A stretch of 6,638 nt of DNA from a bacterium (GTDB taxonomy: Bacteria; Bacteroidota; Bacteroidia; Bacteroidales; Muribaculaceae), in contig SFTJ01000105.1 in NCBI GenBank assembly GCA_004563195.1, forward strand, positions 1-6,638. Reading direction: 5' to 3'. This document shows, piece by piece, positions 1-6,239 of the stretch. Position numbers and translations under genes: made by a program. Every line of letters begins with the position of its first letter. Within the stretch, counting starts at the first letter, position 1. The notes beneath the pieces are model-generated. The model was not told the origin of the DNA. It did no database searches and saw only the letters and a program-made list of their open reading frames with translations.

Positions 1-606
1 ACACACCGTTATCAGCGTGGCCACCACCAATCCTATCACCAGCCATCGGCCTATGCTCTTCATCATATCTATAAATCCGTAATGCAATGCCTCTGCCACC
101 TTGCCTACAAATGTGTAGGCGCGCGGAGCGGTGCTGCATCCGCAATCATCGTCATCGCAGCAGCACGCATCATTACCGCCGTCGCAGTGGCAATAGTGGT
201 CATCGCTATGGTTCACCTCATCGGTTCGCTCCACTCGAGCCACAAGCATTCCGCCTAAAAGTGCCGTAACCAATGCCGCCACAGGTCTTATTACCGCAAA
301 TGCCAATCCCAACAACGAATAGGTGGCCGCTATACTATCCACTCCGGTTTGTGGCGTGGCTATCAGAAACGAGGTAGATGAGGCTCGCGATGCCCCGTTG
401 TTGCGCAGCGATACTGCTGTAGGCAGCACTCCACACGAGCATAGCGGCAAGGGTATGCCAAACAATGCCGCCTTTGCCACCGAACGCCAATCGCTACTTG
501 CCAAATGCTTGGCATAGATGCTTTGAGGCACAAATGTGTGCAATATCCCCGCCGCCAAAAAGCCCAATAGCAAATATGGCGACATCTCGTTGAGCAACAA
601 TTTCAC
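1..606 (-). CDS. SO_0444-type heavy-metal efflux permease, C-terminus cut by window edge
   Basis: Probable inner-membrane permease exporting Cu/Zn-like metal ions; the substrate is inferred from the family. Only the first 202 residues are inside the window. After an N-terminal membrane helix (about residues 8-23, SPYLLLGFLAAGIL) comes the family signature GIPLPLCSCGVLP (residues 50-62, with the Cys-Ser-Cys pair at 56-58), then NNGASRAS (69-76) and ATPQTGVD (83-90), as in SO_0444/ArsP-like (DUF318) permeases. A hydrophobic helix at about 103-122 leads into a loop (133-157) with seven Cys, three His and a run of Asp, a likely cytoplasmic metal-binding region; a further helix begins near 187. 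The start is taken as GTG at 606 because an in-frame TAA lies only 9 nt upstream (616-618). It follows the CxxC AraC regulator on the same strand after about 100 bp, which supports metal-controlled expression. Family assignment is strong; the metal is not determined. Confidence 0.85.
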   Translation of the reverse strand, partial: MKLLLNEMSPYLLLGFLAAGILHTFVPQSIYAKHLASSDWRSVAKAALFGIPLPLCSCGVLPTAVSLRNNGASRASSTSFLIATPQTGVDSIAATYSLLGLAFAVIRPVAALVTALLGGMLVARVERTDEVNHSDDHYCHCDGGNDACCCDDDDCGCSTAPRAYTFVGKVAEALHYGFIDMMKSIGRWLVIGLVVATLITVC

Positions 607-707
607 ACTGCTAAGTTACTGCGCTTTTCTCATGCTCTTATTACACAATTCGCACTATCTGTTGCACTTTTTTTCTTCAGAGTGAATCGGTGTGCCACCA
701 GGCTTGG

Positions 708-1256
708 TCACACTTCGGTAAGGCCTTTTCGCTCGCCGGGTTGTTGTTTATATTGGGTGGGCGTAACACCGGTTACTTGCTTAAACTGACGCGACAGATG
801 CGCTGTGCTCGAATAGCCCAACTGATAGGCTATCTCCTTGAGCGACAATTCGCCGTAAGCGAGAAGTTCTTTCACACGCTCTATGCGGTGAGAGATGTAG
901 TAATTTTCCACTGTTCGCCCCTCATGCGCCGTAAACAGCCGCGAAATTTGCTTATAGTCCATTCCCATCGATGCCGAAAGTTCTTTGCTGAGGCTTTCGT
1001 TTCCTCCTCGTCTCGCCATCTCCATCACCAGCATCTTCACTCGCTCCACCACGTCGTCGTTGTGGTCGCACATCAACTCAAAGCCCACTTCTCGCAAGCG
1101 CCTACCGAGCTCCGAAATGGTGTCCTTGCCAAGCTCATTTTCGGTTTCCACTCTGCCCAATGACACCGATTTCACCGCTATCTGCATCGCTTGCAGCACA
1201 TCGCGCACCACCATTATGCATCGTGGACACACCATATTCTTCACCTTCAGTTCCAT
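708..1256 (-). CDS. AraC-family regulator with N-terminal CxxC metal-binding-like segment
   Basis: A 182-residue putative transcription factor. The N-terminus (MELKVKNMVCPRC) resembles the start of a heavy-metal-associated (HMA-like) fold with C10 and C13 as CxxC; a further C63-D-H65 lies before the DNA-binding part. The C-terminal half is an AraC/XylS double helix-turn-helix: the first HTH is about residues 87-110 (LSKELSASMGMDYKQISRLF), and the second about 136-170, with the hallmark LSLKEIAYQLGYSSTAHLSRQFKQ and a GVTPTQYK end. It lacks the cupin or other large sensor domain of classic AraC proteins. The start ATG lies 15 bp after the stop of the antiporter C-terminal frame, indicating co-transcription, and the metal-efflux permease follows downstream. 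Inferred role: metal-responsive (Cu/Zn-like) control of the permease. The HTH assignment is secure; the HMA-like fold and the ligand are inferences. Confidence 0.88.
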   Translation of the reverse strand: MELKVKNMVCPRCIMVVRDVLQAMQIAVKSVSLGRVETENELGKDTISELGRRLREVGFELMCDHNDDVVERVKMLVMEMARRGGNESLSKELSASMGMDYKQISRLFTAHEGRTVENYYISHRIERVKELLAYGELSLKEIAYQLGYSSTAHLSRQFKQVTGVTPTQYKQQPGERKGLTEV

Positions 1257-1271
1257 TTCTTTGCTCTATTG

Positions 1272-2003
1272 TTATTTCAATTCTATCAAACGCTTTTCAT
1301 TGCCCACTATCCATATCACATCGTGAGCGGCAAACACTTCGGTTCCGGTGGGCTTAATATATTCCTGACCTCGCTGTATGGCTACAAGCAGCGATGCATA
1401 ACGGTCGCGCAAACCCGCCTCTGCCACCGTCTTACCCAAAATAGGCGATGTCTCGCTCAACTCGAAGTGCACAAACTCCATATCGTTCTTGTCGAACGGA
1501 GCCACTATGTCCTCTCCTTTCTGCTCCACTATCGGAAGCAATGCTTGTATCTGCTCATCGGTGCCCACCACTGCCATGTGGTCGCCGGGGAAGATGCGCA
1601 TCTCGCCGTTTGGCACGGGATAATAGTTGGCTCCGCGGGTGATGCTCGCTATGTTCACTCCATACACCTTGCGCAGATTGGAGTTTTTGAGCTTTTCGCC
1701 CACAAACGGGCAATCATAGCCCACCGTCATATATGCCATGCTTCGGTGCAACTCGCGCTCATTAAGATTCTTAAGAAAATGTTGCTCCATCGACCGCAAT
1801 CGGCGGCGTAGTCGGCGAGAAAAACTAAATATGGTCATCCCGAGTATCACTATCGACACAAGTGTCACTCCTGTGCGGCCGAAGATGCTATGCAGATACA
1901 CCAACAGTATCACACTCGCCATCACTATTCGCAATATTGCCATCACCACCAGCGGCACATCGTTGCGGCGTCCGCTTATCTCATTGAGCTTTTCATATTC
2001 ACT
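1272..2003 (-). pseudogene. C-terminal part of the cation:proton antiporter (tandem TrkA-C domains), out of frame with its N-terminal part
   Basis: This frame continues the antiporter encoded upstream but is shifted by one base. It begins around SEYEKLNEISGRR, followed by two hydrophobic stretches (IFGRTGVTLVSIVILGMTIF is part of the second) and a basic segment SRRLRRRLRS. Two TrkA-C-like regulatory domains follow: one at about 1718-1541 (from LRKVYGVNIASITRG to GDHMAVVG), the other at about 1481-1275 (from GKTVAEAGLRDRYASLLVAI to HDVIWIVG). Such domains bind ligands that gate Kef/CPA2-type transporters. The frame stays open back to an ATG at 2126, but the 41 residues before SEYEK are only the shadow of the other frame, so that ATG is unlikely to be a true start. 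If translated separately, GTG near 1958 or ATG at 1943 could serve. Its stop lies 15 bp before the AraC regulator. Most likely one half of a broken gene or of a sequencing-error gene. Confidence 0.75.
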
Positions 2004-2009
2004 CCTATC
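1976..2009 (-). other. Frame disruption inside the antiporter gene
   Basis: On the minus strand the N-terminal frame reads GRMVSVIGV, then NMKSSMR and TAA (1978-1976). The C-terminal frame, offset by -1, reads SEYEKLNEISGRR from 2003. No canonical slippery heptamer (X XXY YYZ) is present; only a short AAAA run lies here. From memory of the family, a hydrophobic stretch of roughly 20 residues normally sits between the two parts. That favours a small deletion with loss of frame over a single-base error, but this is inference. Confidence 0.65.
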
Positions 2010-3484
2010 ACCGACACCATGCGACCTGTGCTTTCGCCCAACCAATCGAGCACCACCGGCTCCACATAGCGCCGCGACAGGAGCATTATGGCTATCAATA
2101 GCGACACATAAAGCACTATGCGCCACAACGACCTAACGGCTATGGCGCGCCATATCACAGCGCTCTCGCTCTCCGACTGCTTGCGGCTATATCGTTCAAG
2201 CAGAAAATTCAGTCGGGCGGGAAGATGACGCACCACAAAGTTGTAGCACGGATCGGACGCCTTGATAAAATATGGCGTGAAAAATGTGGTTATCACCGAT
2301 ACTGCCACCACTATTGGATATATCACTGCATCGAGCACGCCAAGCGACATACCCAACGAAGCTATAATAAACGCAAATTCGCCTATCTGGGTCAGGCTGA
2401 AGCCCGATTGGATGGCTATCTTCAACGGTTGACCGGTGATGAGCATTCCGGCTGTGCCAAACACTATCATTCCCACTATCACCACCACGGCAAGAAATGC
2501 TACCGTGCCTCGATACTCTATGATTATCTCGGGATTTACCATCATTCCCACCGAAATGAAGAATACGGCTCCAAACAGGTCCTTCACGGGCTTCATCACA
2601 TGCTCTATGCGCTCGGCTTGCACTGTGCCTGCCAATATCGAACCCATCACAAAGGCTCCAAGCGCCATCGAGAACCCGCTCTTGGCAGAAAACACTGCCA
2701 TTGCCAAGCACAATCCCATAGATATCACAAGAAGCATCTCCTCGGTGATGGCTCGCGACACGCGCTTGAAGAACGTGGGCAAAACCCACACTCCCACCGT
2801 AAACCATATCACCAGGAAAAATCCAAGTCGTAGCATACTCATCAGCATCTCTCCGCTCTCCACACTGTTATTGATGGCTACCGACGATAGCAACACCATC
2901 ATCACCACCGCAAACAGGTCCTCGCATATCAGCACCGCCAACACCAGCGAGGCAAAGCGCTTGTGCTTCACTCCCAAGTCGCTAAATGCTTTGATGATTA
3001 TAGTGGTCGACGACATCGATAACATACCGCCCAAAAACAAACTGTCGATGTTCCCAAATCCCAGCACTTTGCCGGTCACGAAGCCTAACGTCATCATGCC
3101 GGCCACTATCACAAGCGCCGTTACCACTGCCGACCCGCCCACATTCATCAGTTTCTTGAAACTGAATTCCAGTCCGAGCGTGAACAGAAGCACCACTATA
3201 CCTATCTGTGCCCAAAACTCTATATTTGCCTCCGATGTCACCGAGGGTAGCAGCCACATGTGCGGACTCGCAAGAAATCCTGCCACTATGTAGCCAAGCA
3301 CTATTGGCTGTCGCAAACGCTTGAATATAAGCGTGGATATGGCACCAAGCACCAATATCAGAGCCAAGTCGGATATCAAACTCTCCACCGTGAGCTCGTT
3401 TATCGCTGTCATCACATCGGCTTCACCGTCAGCCGCCACACTTGCTGTTGCCAATAACATTATATTTAGTATGGTTCCTGTCAT
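1976..3484 (-). CDS. KefB/CPA2-type cation:proton antiporter, N-terminal transport domain (frame-disrupted at its 3' end)
   Basis: Integral membrane monovalent-cation:proton antiporter, transport part only (502 residues). Many hydrophobic helices are visible. Family landmarks are RQPIVLGYIVAGFLASP (58-74), IGIVVLLFTLGLEFSFKKL (94-112), SMSSTTIIIKAFSDLG (156-171), CEDLFAV with the ion-site acidic pair E188-D189, FFISVGMMVNP (308-318) and SLTQIGEFAFI (363-373). The first about 20 residues look like a signal-like hydrophobic segment; ATG at 3412 (M25) is an alternative start. The hydrophobic C-terminal part reaches GRMVSVIGV and then ends abruptly in NMKSSMR, a tail unlike the family. The expected continuation, with connecting segment and regulatory domains, lies one base out of frame directly downstream. 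Family members are normally single proteins of roughly 700-760 residues, so this is a truncated product unless the frame is restored. First gene of the minus-strand cluster, with a promoter box at 3577-3584. Ion specificity (K+ or Na+) cannot be read from the sequence. Confidence 0.85.
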   Translation of the reverse strand: MTGTILNIMLLATASVAADGEADVMTAINELTVESLISDLALILVLGAISTLIFKRLRQPIVLGYIVAGFLASPHMWLLPSVTSEANIEFWAQIGIVVLLFTLGLEFSFKKLMNVGGSAVVTALVIVAGMMTLGFVTGKVLGFGNIDSLFLGGMLSMSSTTIIIKAFSDLGVKHKRFASLVLAVLICEDLFAVVMMVLLSSVAINNSVESGEMLMSMLRLGFFLVIWFTVGVWVLPTFFKRVSRAITEEMLLVISMGLCLAMAVFSAKSGFSMALGAFVMGSILAGTVQAERIEHVMKPVKDLFGAVFFISVGMMVNPEIIIEYRGTVAFLAVVVIVGMIVFGTAGMLITGQPLKIAIQSGFSLTQIGEFAFIIASLGMSLGVLDAVIYPIVVAVSVITTFFTPYFIKASDPCYNFVVRHLPARLNFLLERYSRKQSESESAVIWRAIAVRSLWRIVLYVSLLIAIMLLSRRYVEPVVLDWLGESTGRMVSVIGVNMKSSMR

Positions 3485-3576
3485 CGTTTCCTTTTTTTCT
3501 TCGTTTTCGAGGCTTTCAATAGGGGTATGATTTGCCTCGGTGATTCCTTTTTTCTCCTCTCGGTTTCTTATCTCTG

Positions 3577-3584
3577 CAAATATA
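3577..3584 (-). promoter_or_regulatory. Bacteroidetes-type -7 box for the antiporter-regulator-permease cluster
   Basis: Read on the minus strand this is TATATTTG, an exact match to the Bacteroidetes sigma-ABfr -7 consensus TAnnTTTG. It lies about 93 bp upstream of the antiporter ATG, giving a leader of roughly 85-90 nt. No convincing -33 TTTG is seen 19-21 bp upstream, so the assignment is moderate. Confidence 0.5.
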
Positions 3585-3639
3585 ACAATTTATATCTACT
3601 CATTTCATCATTTTATTCCTTCATAACCTTTTTTAATTC

Positions 3640-3670
3640 TTGCCTATGCCATTTTTTTAGAGTATTTTTG
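3640..3670 (+). promoter_or_regulatory. Bacteroidetes-type promoter of queF-queE
   Basis: TATTTTTG at 3663-3670 matches TAnnTTTG exactly. A TTG at 3640-3642 stands 20 bp upstream, as expected for the -33 element. The start ATG follows 17 bp after the -7 box, so the leader is only about 10 nt, too short for a preQ1 riboswitch. The 203-bp region 3485-3687 thus carries divergent promoters; nothing else was recognised in it. Confidence 0.62.
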
Positions 3671-3687
3671 CACAAAATTTATACATT

Positions 3688-4158
3688 ATGGCAAGAACCG
3701 ACCAAGAACTTCAAGGCGTTACACTTTTGGGCAATCAAGGCACCGTTTATGCCGACAACTACGCTCCTCAAGTGCTCGAAACTTTCCCTAACAAGCACCC
3801 CGAGAACGAATATCTCGTCACTTTCAATTGCCCGGAATTCACCACTCTTTGTCCTAAAACCGGACAACCCGACTTCGGAAAAATCATCATCAACTACATC
3901 CCGCGCGAGCGCATGGTGGAAAGCAAGAGCCTGAAACTCTATCTTTTCAGCTTCCGCAATCACGGCGATTTTCATGAGGACTGCGTGAACATCATCATGA
4001 AGGATTTGGTGAAACTTATGGACCCCAAGTATCTCGAGGTGGTGGGCGTGTTTATGCCTCGCGGTGGTATTTCCATCTATCCTTTCGCCAATTATGGCGA
4101 CCCCGAACACCAGGATTTGGTGCGACAACGCCTTCTCGCCATGTTTCGTAATCAATAA
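3688..4158 (+). CDS. queF: NADPH-dependent preQ0 reductase QueF (7-cyano-7-deazaguanine reductase)
   Basis: Cytosolic enzyme reducing the nitrile of preQ0 to the aminomethyl group of preQ1, using two NADPH, in the queuosine tRNA-modification pathway. At 156 residues it is the short, single-domain (YkvM-like, type I) form of the T-fold family. The catalytic Cys is C55 in FTTLCPKTGQPDF, and the proton-donor Asp is D62. The QueF motif ESKSLKLY (78-85), which binds NADPH, is followed by SFRNH. H96-E97, in HED, matches the substrate-anchoring Glu. This numbering coincides with that of the Bacillus subtilis enzyme as I remember it. All key residues are present, so it should be active. The ATG follows a good promoter at short distance and has no Shine-Dalgarno sequence, as is usual in Bacteroidetes. 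queE follows after 25 bp, indicating one operon. Confidence 0.96.
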   Translation: MARTDQELQGVTLLGNQGTVYADNYAPQVLETFPNKHPENEYLVTFNCPEFTTLCPKTGQPDFGKIIINYIPRERMVESKSLKLYLFSFRNHGDFHEDCVNIIMKDLVKLMDPKYLEVVGVFMPRGGISIYPFANYGDPEHQDLVRQRLLAMFRNQ

Positions 4159-4183
4159 TTATTTGTAGTCTTTACTTCATCCT

Positions 4184-4771
4184 ATGTGGAAAATTCATAA
4201 AATATATTATTCTCTCATTGGCGAGGGTTTCTTCACAGGCACTCCTGCTGTGTTTATCTGCTTCGCCGGTTGCAATCTCCGATGCTCGTTCTGCGATGCT
4301 GCCAATCTCGAGGGCTCTAATATGTCGCTCTATCAAATTGTAAATGAGATTAAAAAATATCCCAACGCTCACCACATAGTGCTCACCGGTGGCGAACCCG
4401 CTATCTTTATCGACCAGGACTTCGTGGATGCCATTAAACGCACCGGCAAGCGCATTATCATCGAAACCAACGGCACCAAAGCGCTGCCCGATGGCATCGA
4501 TTGGATAACTCTTTCGCCTAAATACAGTTTTGCCGGAGGCGATGCTGCTCCGCTTTTGCTCAAGGAGTGCAACGAACTCCGTGTGGTGTATCTCGGGCAG
4601 GACATATCTCAATACGAGGGCATAAAGGCCGATTATCGATATCTGCAGCCGTGCTTCTGCGAAGAGGAGGAAATGAGCAAATACATCCTTCACTCTTGCA
4701 TCAATGCCGTGCTTTCAAACGACGGTTGGGCCCTTTCCCTCCAGACTCAGCGACTCATCGGCAATATATAA
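4184..4771 (+). CDS. queE: 7-carboxy-7-deazaguanine synthase QueE (radical SAM)
   Basis: Cytosolic radical-SAM enzyme that converts 6-carboxy-tetrahydropterin to 7-carboxy-7-deazaguanine (CDG), the ring-contraction step towards preQ0. The 195-residue length suits a QueE with a reduced SAM barrel. The N-terminal SLIGEGFFTGTPAVFICFAG matches the usual SLQGEG start. The 4Fe-4S cluster motif CNLRCSFC gives C30, C34 and C37 (CX3CX2C). The SAM-binding TGGEP is at 68-72 and ETNGT at 94-98. The end carries the family's LQPC (154-157) and a GWALSLQTQRLIG (181-193) close to the common GWRLSLQTHKL. All cluster ligands are present, so activity is expected. It lies 25 bp after queF on the same strand. The other pathway genes, queD and queC, are not in this window. 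The ATG is preceded by AT-rich sequence without a Shine-Dalgarno. Confidence 0.95.
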   Translation: MWKIHKIYYSLIGEGFFTGTPAVFICFAGCNLRCSFCDAANLEGSNMSLYQIVNEIKKYPNAHHIVLTGGEPAIFIDQDFVDAIKRTGKRIIIETNGTKALPDGIDWITLSPKYSFAGGDAAPLLLKECNELRVVYLGQDISQYEGIKADYRYLQPCFCEEEEMSKYILHSCINAVLSNDGWALSLQTQRLIGNI

Positions 4772-4803
4772 CTCTTTGCCTCGCGCGCTCTCCTCTCTTT
4801 TCT

Positions 4804-4834
4804 CTACTGAAAACAAGAAAATATTTAACTGAAA
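4804..4834 (+). repeat. Two 9-bp direct repeats upstream of guaA
   Basis: ACTGAAAAC occurs at 4804-4812 and again at 4826-4834, 22 bp apart start to start (about two helical turns). They lie in the 97-bp gap before guaA, where no TAnnTTTG box was found. They could be an operator, but A-rich sequence makes chance matches easy. Confidence 0.25.
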
Positions 4835-4868
4835 ACTATATTATAACTCTAAAAAGCATTCACTCCCT

Positions 4869-6176
4869 ATGAAACAAGACATGATTGTTATCTTAGACTT
4901 GGGTAGTCACGAGAACACCGTTTTGGCTCGCGCCATCAGAGCACTCGGCGTCTACAGCGAAATCTATCCTCACGACATTACCGTCGACCAACTAAAGGCT
5001 CTGCCTAACGTGAAAGGCGTTATCATCAATGGCGGCCCTAACAATGTTATCGACGGCGTGGCTATCGACGTTAATCACGAAATCTATAGCGCCGGTATCC
5101 CCGTTATGGCTGCCGGTCACGAAAAGGCGCTTTGCGATGTGAAGCTCCCGCAATTCGACAACGATGAGCAAGCCATCAAAGACGCTGTGAAAGGTTTCAT
5201 CTTCGATACTTGCAAGGCCGAAGCAAACTGGAACATGACCAACTTCGTTAACGACCAAATCGAACTCGTGCGCCGTCAGGTGGGCGACAAGAAGGTGCTT
5301 TTGGCTCTCTCGGGCGGTGTCGACAGCTCGGTGGTGGCTGCGCTGCTTCTCAAAGCTATCGGAGACAATCTTGTTTGCGTTCACGTCAACCACGGCCTTA
5401 TGCGCAAAGGCGAGTCGGAAGATGTTATCGAGGTATTCCGCAATCAACTTAACGCTAATCTTATTTATGTGGATGCCACCGAACGCTTCCTCGGCAAACT
5501 CGCCGGTGTGGCCGACCCTGAGCAAAAACGCAAAATCATTGGCAGCGAATTTATTCGCGTCTTCGAAGAAGAAGCTCGCAAACTCAATGGCATCGAATTC
5601 CTGGGTCAAGGCACCATCTACCCCGACATCGTGGAAAGTGGCACCAAAACTGCTAAGATGGTGAAATCGCACCACAATGTGGGCGGTCTCCCCGAAGACC
5701 TTCAGTTTAGCCTCGTTGAACCTCTAAAGCAGCTGTTTAAAGATGAAGTGCGCGCTTGTGGTCTCGAACTCGGCTTGCCTTACAATATGGTTTATCGTCA
5801 ACCGTTCCCCGGTCCGGGTCTCGGCGTACGTTGCCTCGGCGCCATCACTCGCGACCGCCTCGAAGCCGTGCGCGAATCCGATGCTATCCTTCGCGAGGAA
5901 TTCCGAAATGCCGGTCTCGACAAGAAGGTTTGGCAATACTTCACCATAGTCCCCGATTTCAAGTCGGTGGGCGTGAGAGACAATGCTCGCTCGTTTGAAT
6001 ATCCTGTCATCATCCGCGCTGTCAACACCGTTGATGCCATGACTGCCACCATCGAACACGTCGATTGGGCTATTCTCGACCGCATCACTGCTCGCATTCT
6101 TGCCGAAGTGAAGAACGTCAACCGCGTTTGCTTCGACATGTCGCCTAAGCCCAACGCTACCATCGAGTGGGAATAA
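4869..6176 (+). CDS. guaA: GMP synthase GuaA with a shortened, catalytically degenerate glutaminase domain
   Basis: GuaA aminates XMP to GMP with ATP in the cytosol; normally an N-terminal class I glutamine amidotransferase supplies ammonia. The synthetase part is complete: PP-loop SGGVDSS (148-154), VNHGLMRKGE (173-182), lid segment GTIYPDIVES (248-257), KSHHNVGGLPE (266-276), and the dimerisation domain with QPFPGPGLGVR (311-321) ending in KPNATIEWE. The glutaminase part is not. It starts normally (VILDLGS, then VKGVIINGGPN at 48-58), but where family members read IPVLGICYG it reads IPVMAAGHE, so the nucleophile Cys is G83 (codon 5115-5117). The rest of the domain, including the His and Glu of the triad, is missing; the linker resumes at about 95-125. 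Total length is 435 residues against the usual 505-525. The frame is uninterrupted and synthetase residues are conserved, so it looks functional with ammonia or with a separate glutaminase. An intrinsic terminator follows. Confidence 0.93.
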   Translation: MKQDMIVILDLGSHENTVLARAIRALGVYSEIYPHDITVDQLKALPNVKGVIINGGPNNVIDGVAIDVNHEIYSAGIPVMAAGHEKALCDVKLPQFDNDEQAIKDAVKGFIFDTCKAEANWNMTNFVNDQIELVRRQVGDKKVLLALSGGVDSSVVAALLLKAIGDNLVCVHVNHGLMRKGESEDVIEVFRNQLNANLIYVDATERFLGKLAGVADPEQKRKIIGSEFIRVFEEEARKLNGIEFLGQGTIYPDIVESGTKTAKMVKSHHNVGGLPEDLQFSLVEPLKQLFKDEVRACGLELGLPYNMVYRQPFPGPGLGVRCLGAITRDRLEAVRESDAILREEFRNAGLDKKVWQYFTIVPDFKSVGVRDNARSFEYPVIIRAVNTVDAMTATIEHVDWAILDRITARILAEVKNVNRVCFDMSPKPNATIEWE

Positions 6177-6198
6177 CTCACCATATAAGATACTAATT

Positions 6199-6239
6199 AT
6201 CGAGGCGCTTGGAGAGAACTCCAAGCGCCTCGATTTTTT
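6199..6239 (+). terminator. Rho-independent terminator of guaA
   Basis: A perfect 16-bp stem (ATCGAGGCGCTTGGAG at 6199-6214, paired with 6219-6234) with the 4-nt loop AGAA is followed by a T run to 6239. It lies 23 bp after the guaA stop. The convergent minus-strand gene stops at 6240, directly beside it. On the minus strand the hairpin lacks a following T run, so it would terminate that gene less well. Confidence 0.9.

Noticed and set aside
87..517. Plus-strand frames at 87-269 and 323-517
   Set aside because: They lie opposite the permease, whose signature motifs are unambiguous on the minus strand.
607..707. Terminator or promoter between the AraC regulator and the permease
   Set aside because: No stable hairpin with a T run and no TAnnTTTG box was found in these 101 bp; co-transcription is the simpler reading.
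1976..2009. Programmed -1 ribosomal frameshift in the antiporter
   Set aside because: No X XXY YYZ heptamer and no obvious following stem; the local ATGAAAAGC would need a poorly paired slip. Apparent loss of a helix fits deletion better.
2004..2126. ATG at 2126 as the true start of a separate TrkA-C protein
   Set aside because: The first 41 residues of that frame overlap the conserved antiporter frame and look like an out-of-frame shadow; recognisable family sequence begins only at SEYEK (2003).
2225..3293. Long plus-strand open frames (2225-2833, 2436-3293)
   Set aside because: They are antisense to the well-conserved antiporter and their translations are low-complexity, His/Tyr- or Thr/Ile-rich, without domain features.
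3485..3687. preQ1 riboswitch upstream of queF
   Set aside because: The predicted leader is about 10 nt and no C-rich pseudoknot-like aptamer was seen near the start.
4992..5675. Minus-strand open frame opposite guaA (227 codons), and similar frames opposite queF and queE
   Set aside because: Antisense shadows of strongly conserved coding sequence; no family features and no promoter.
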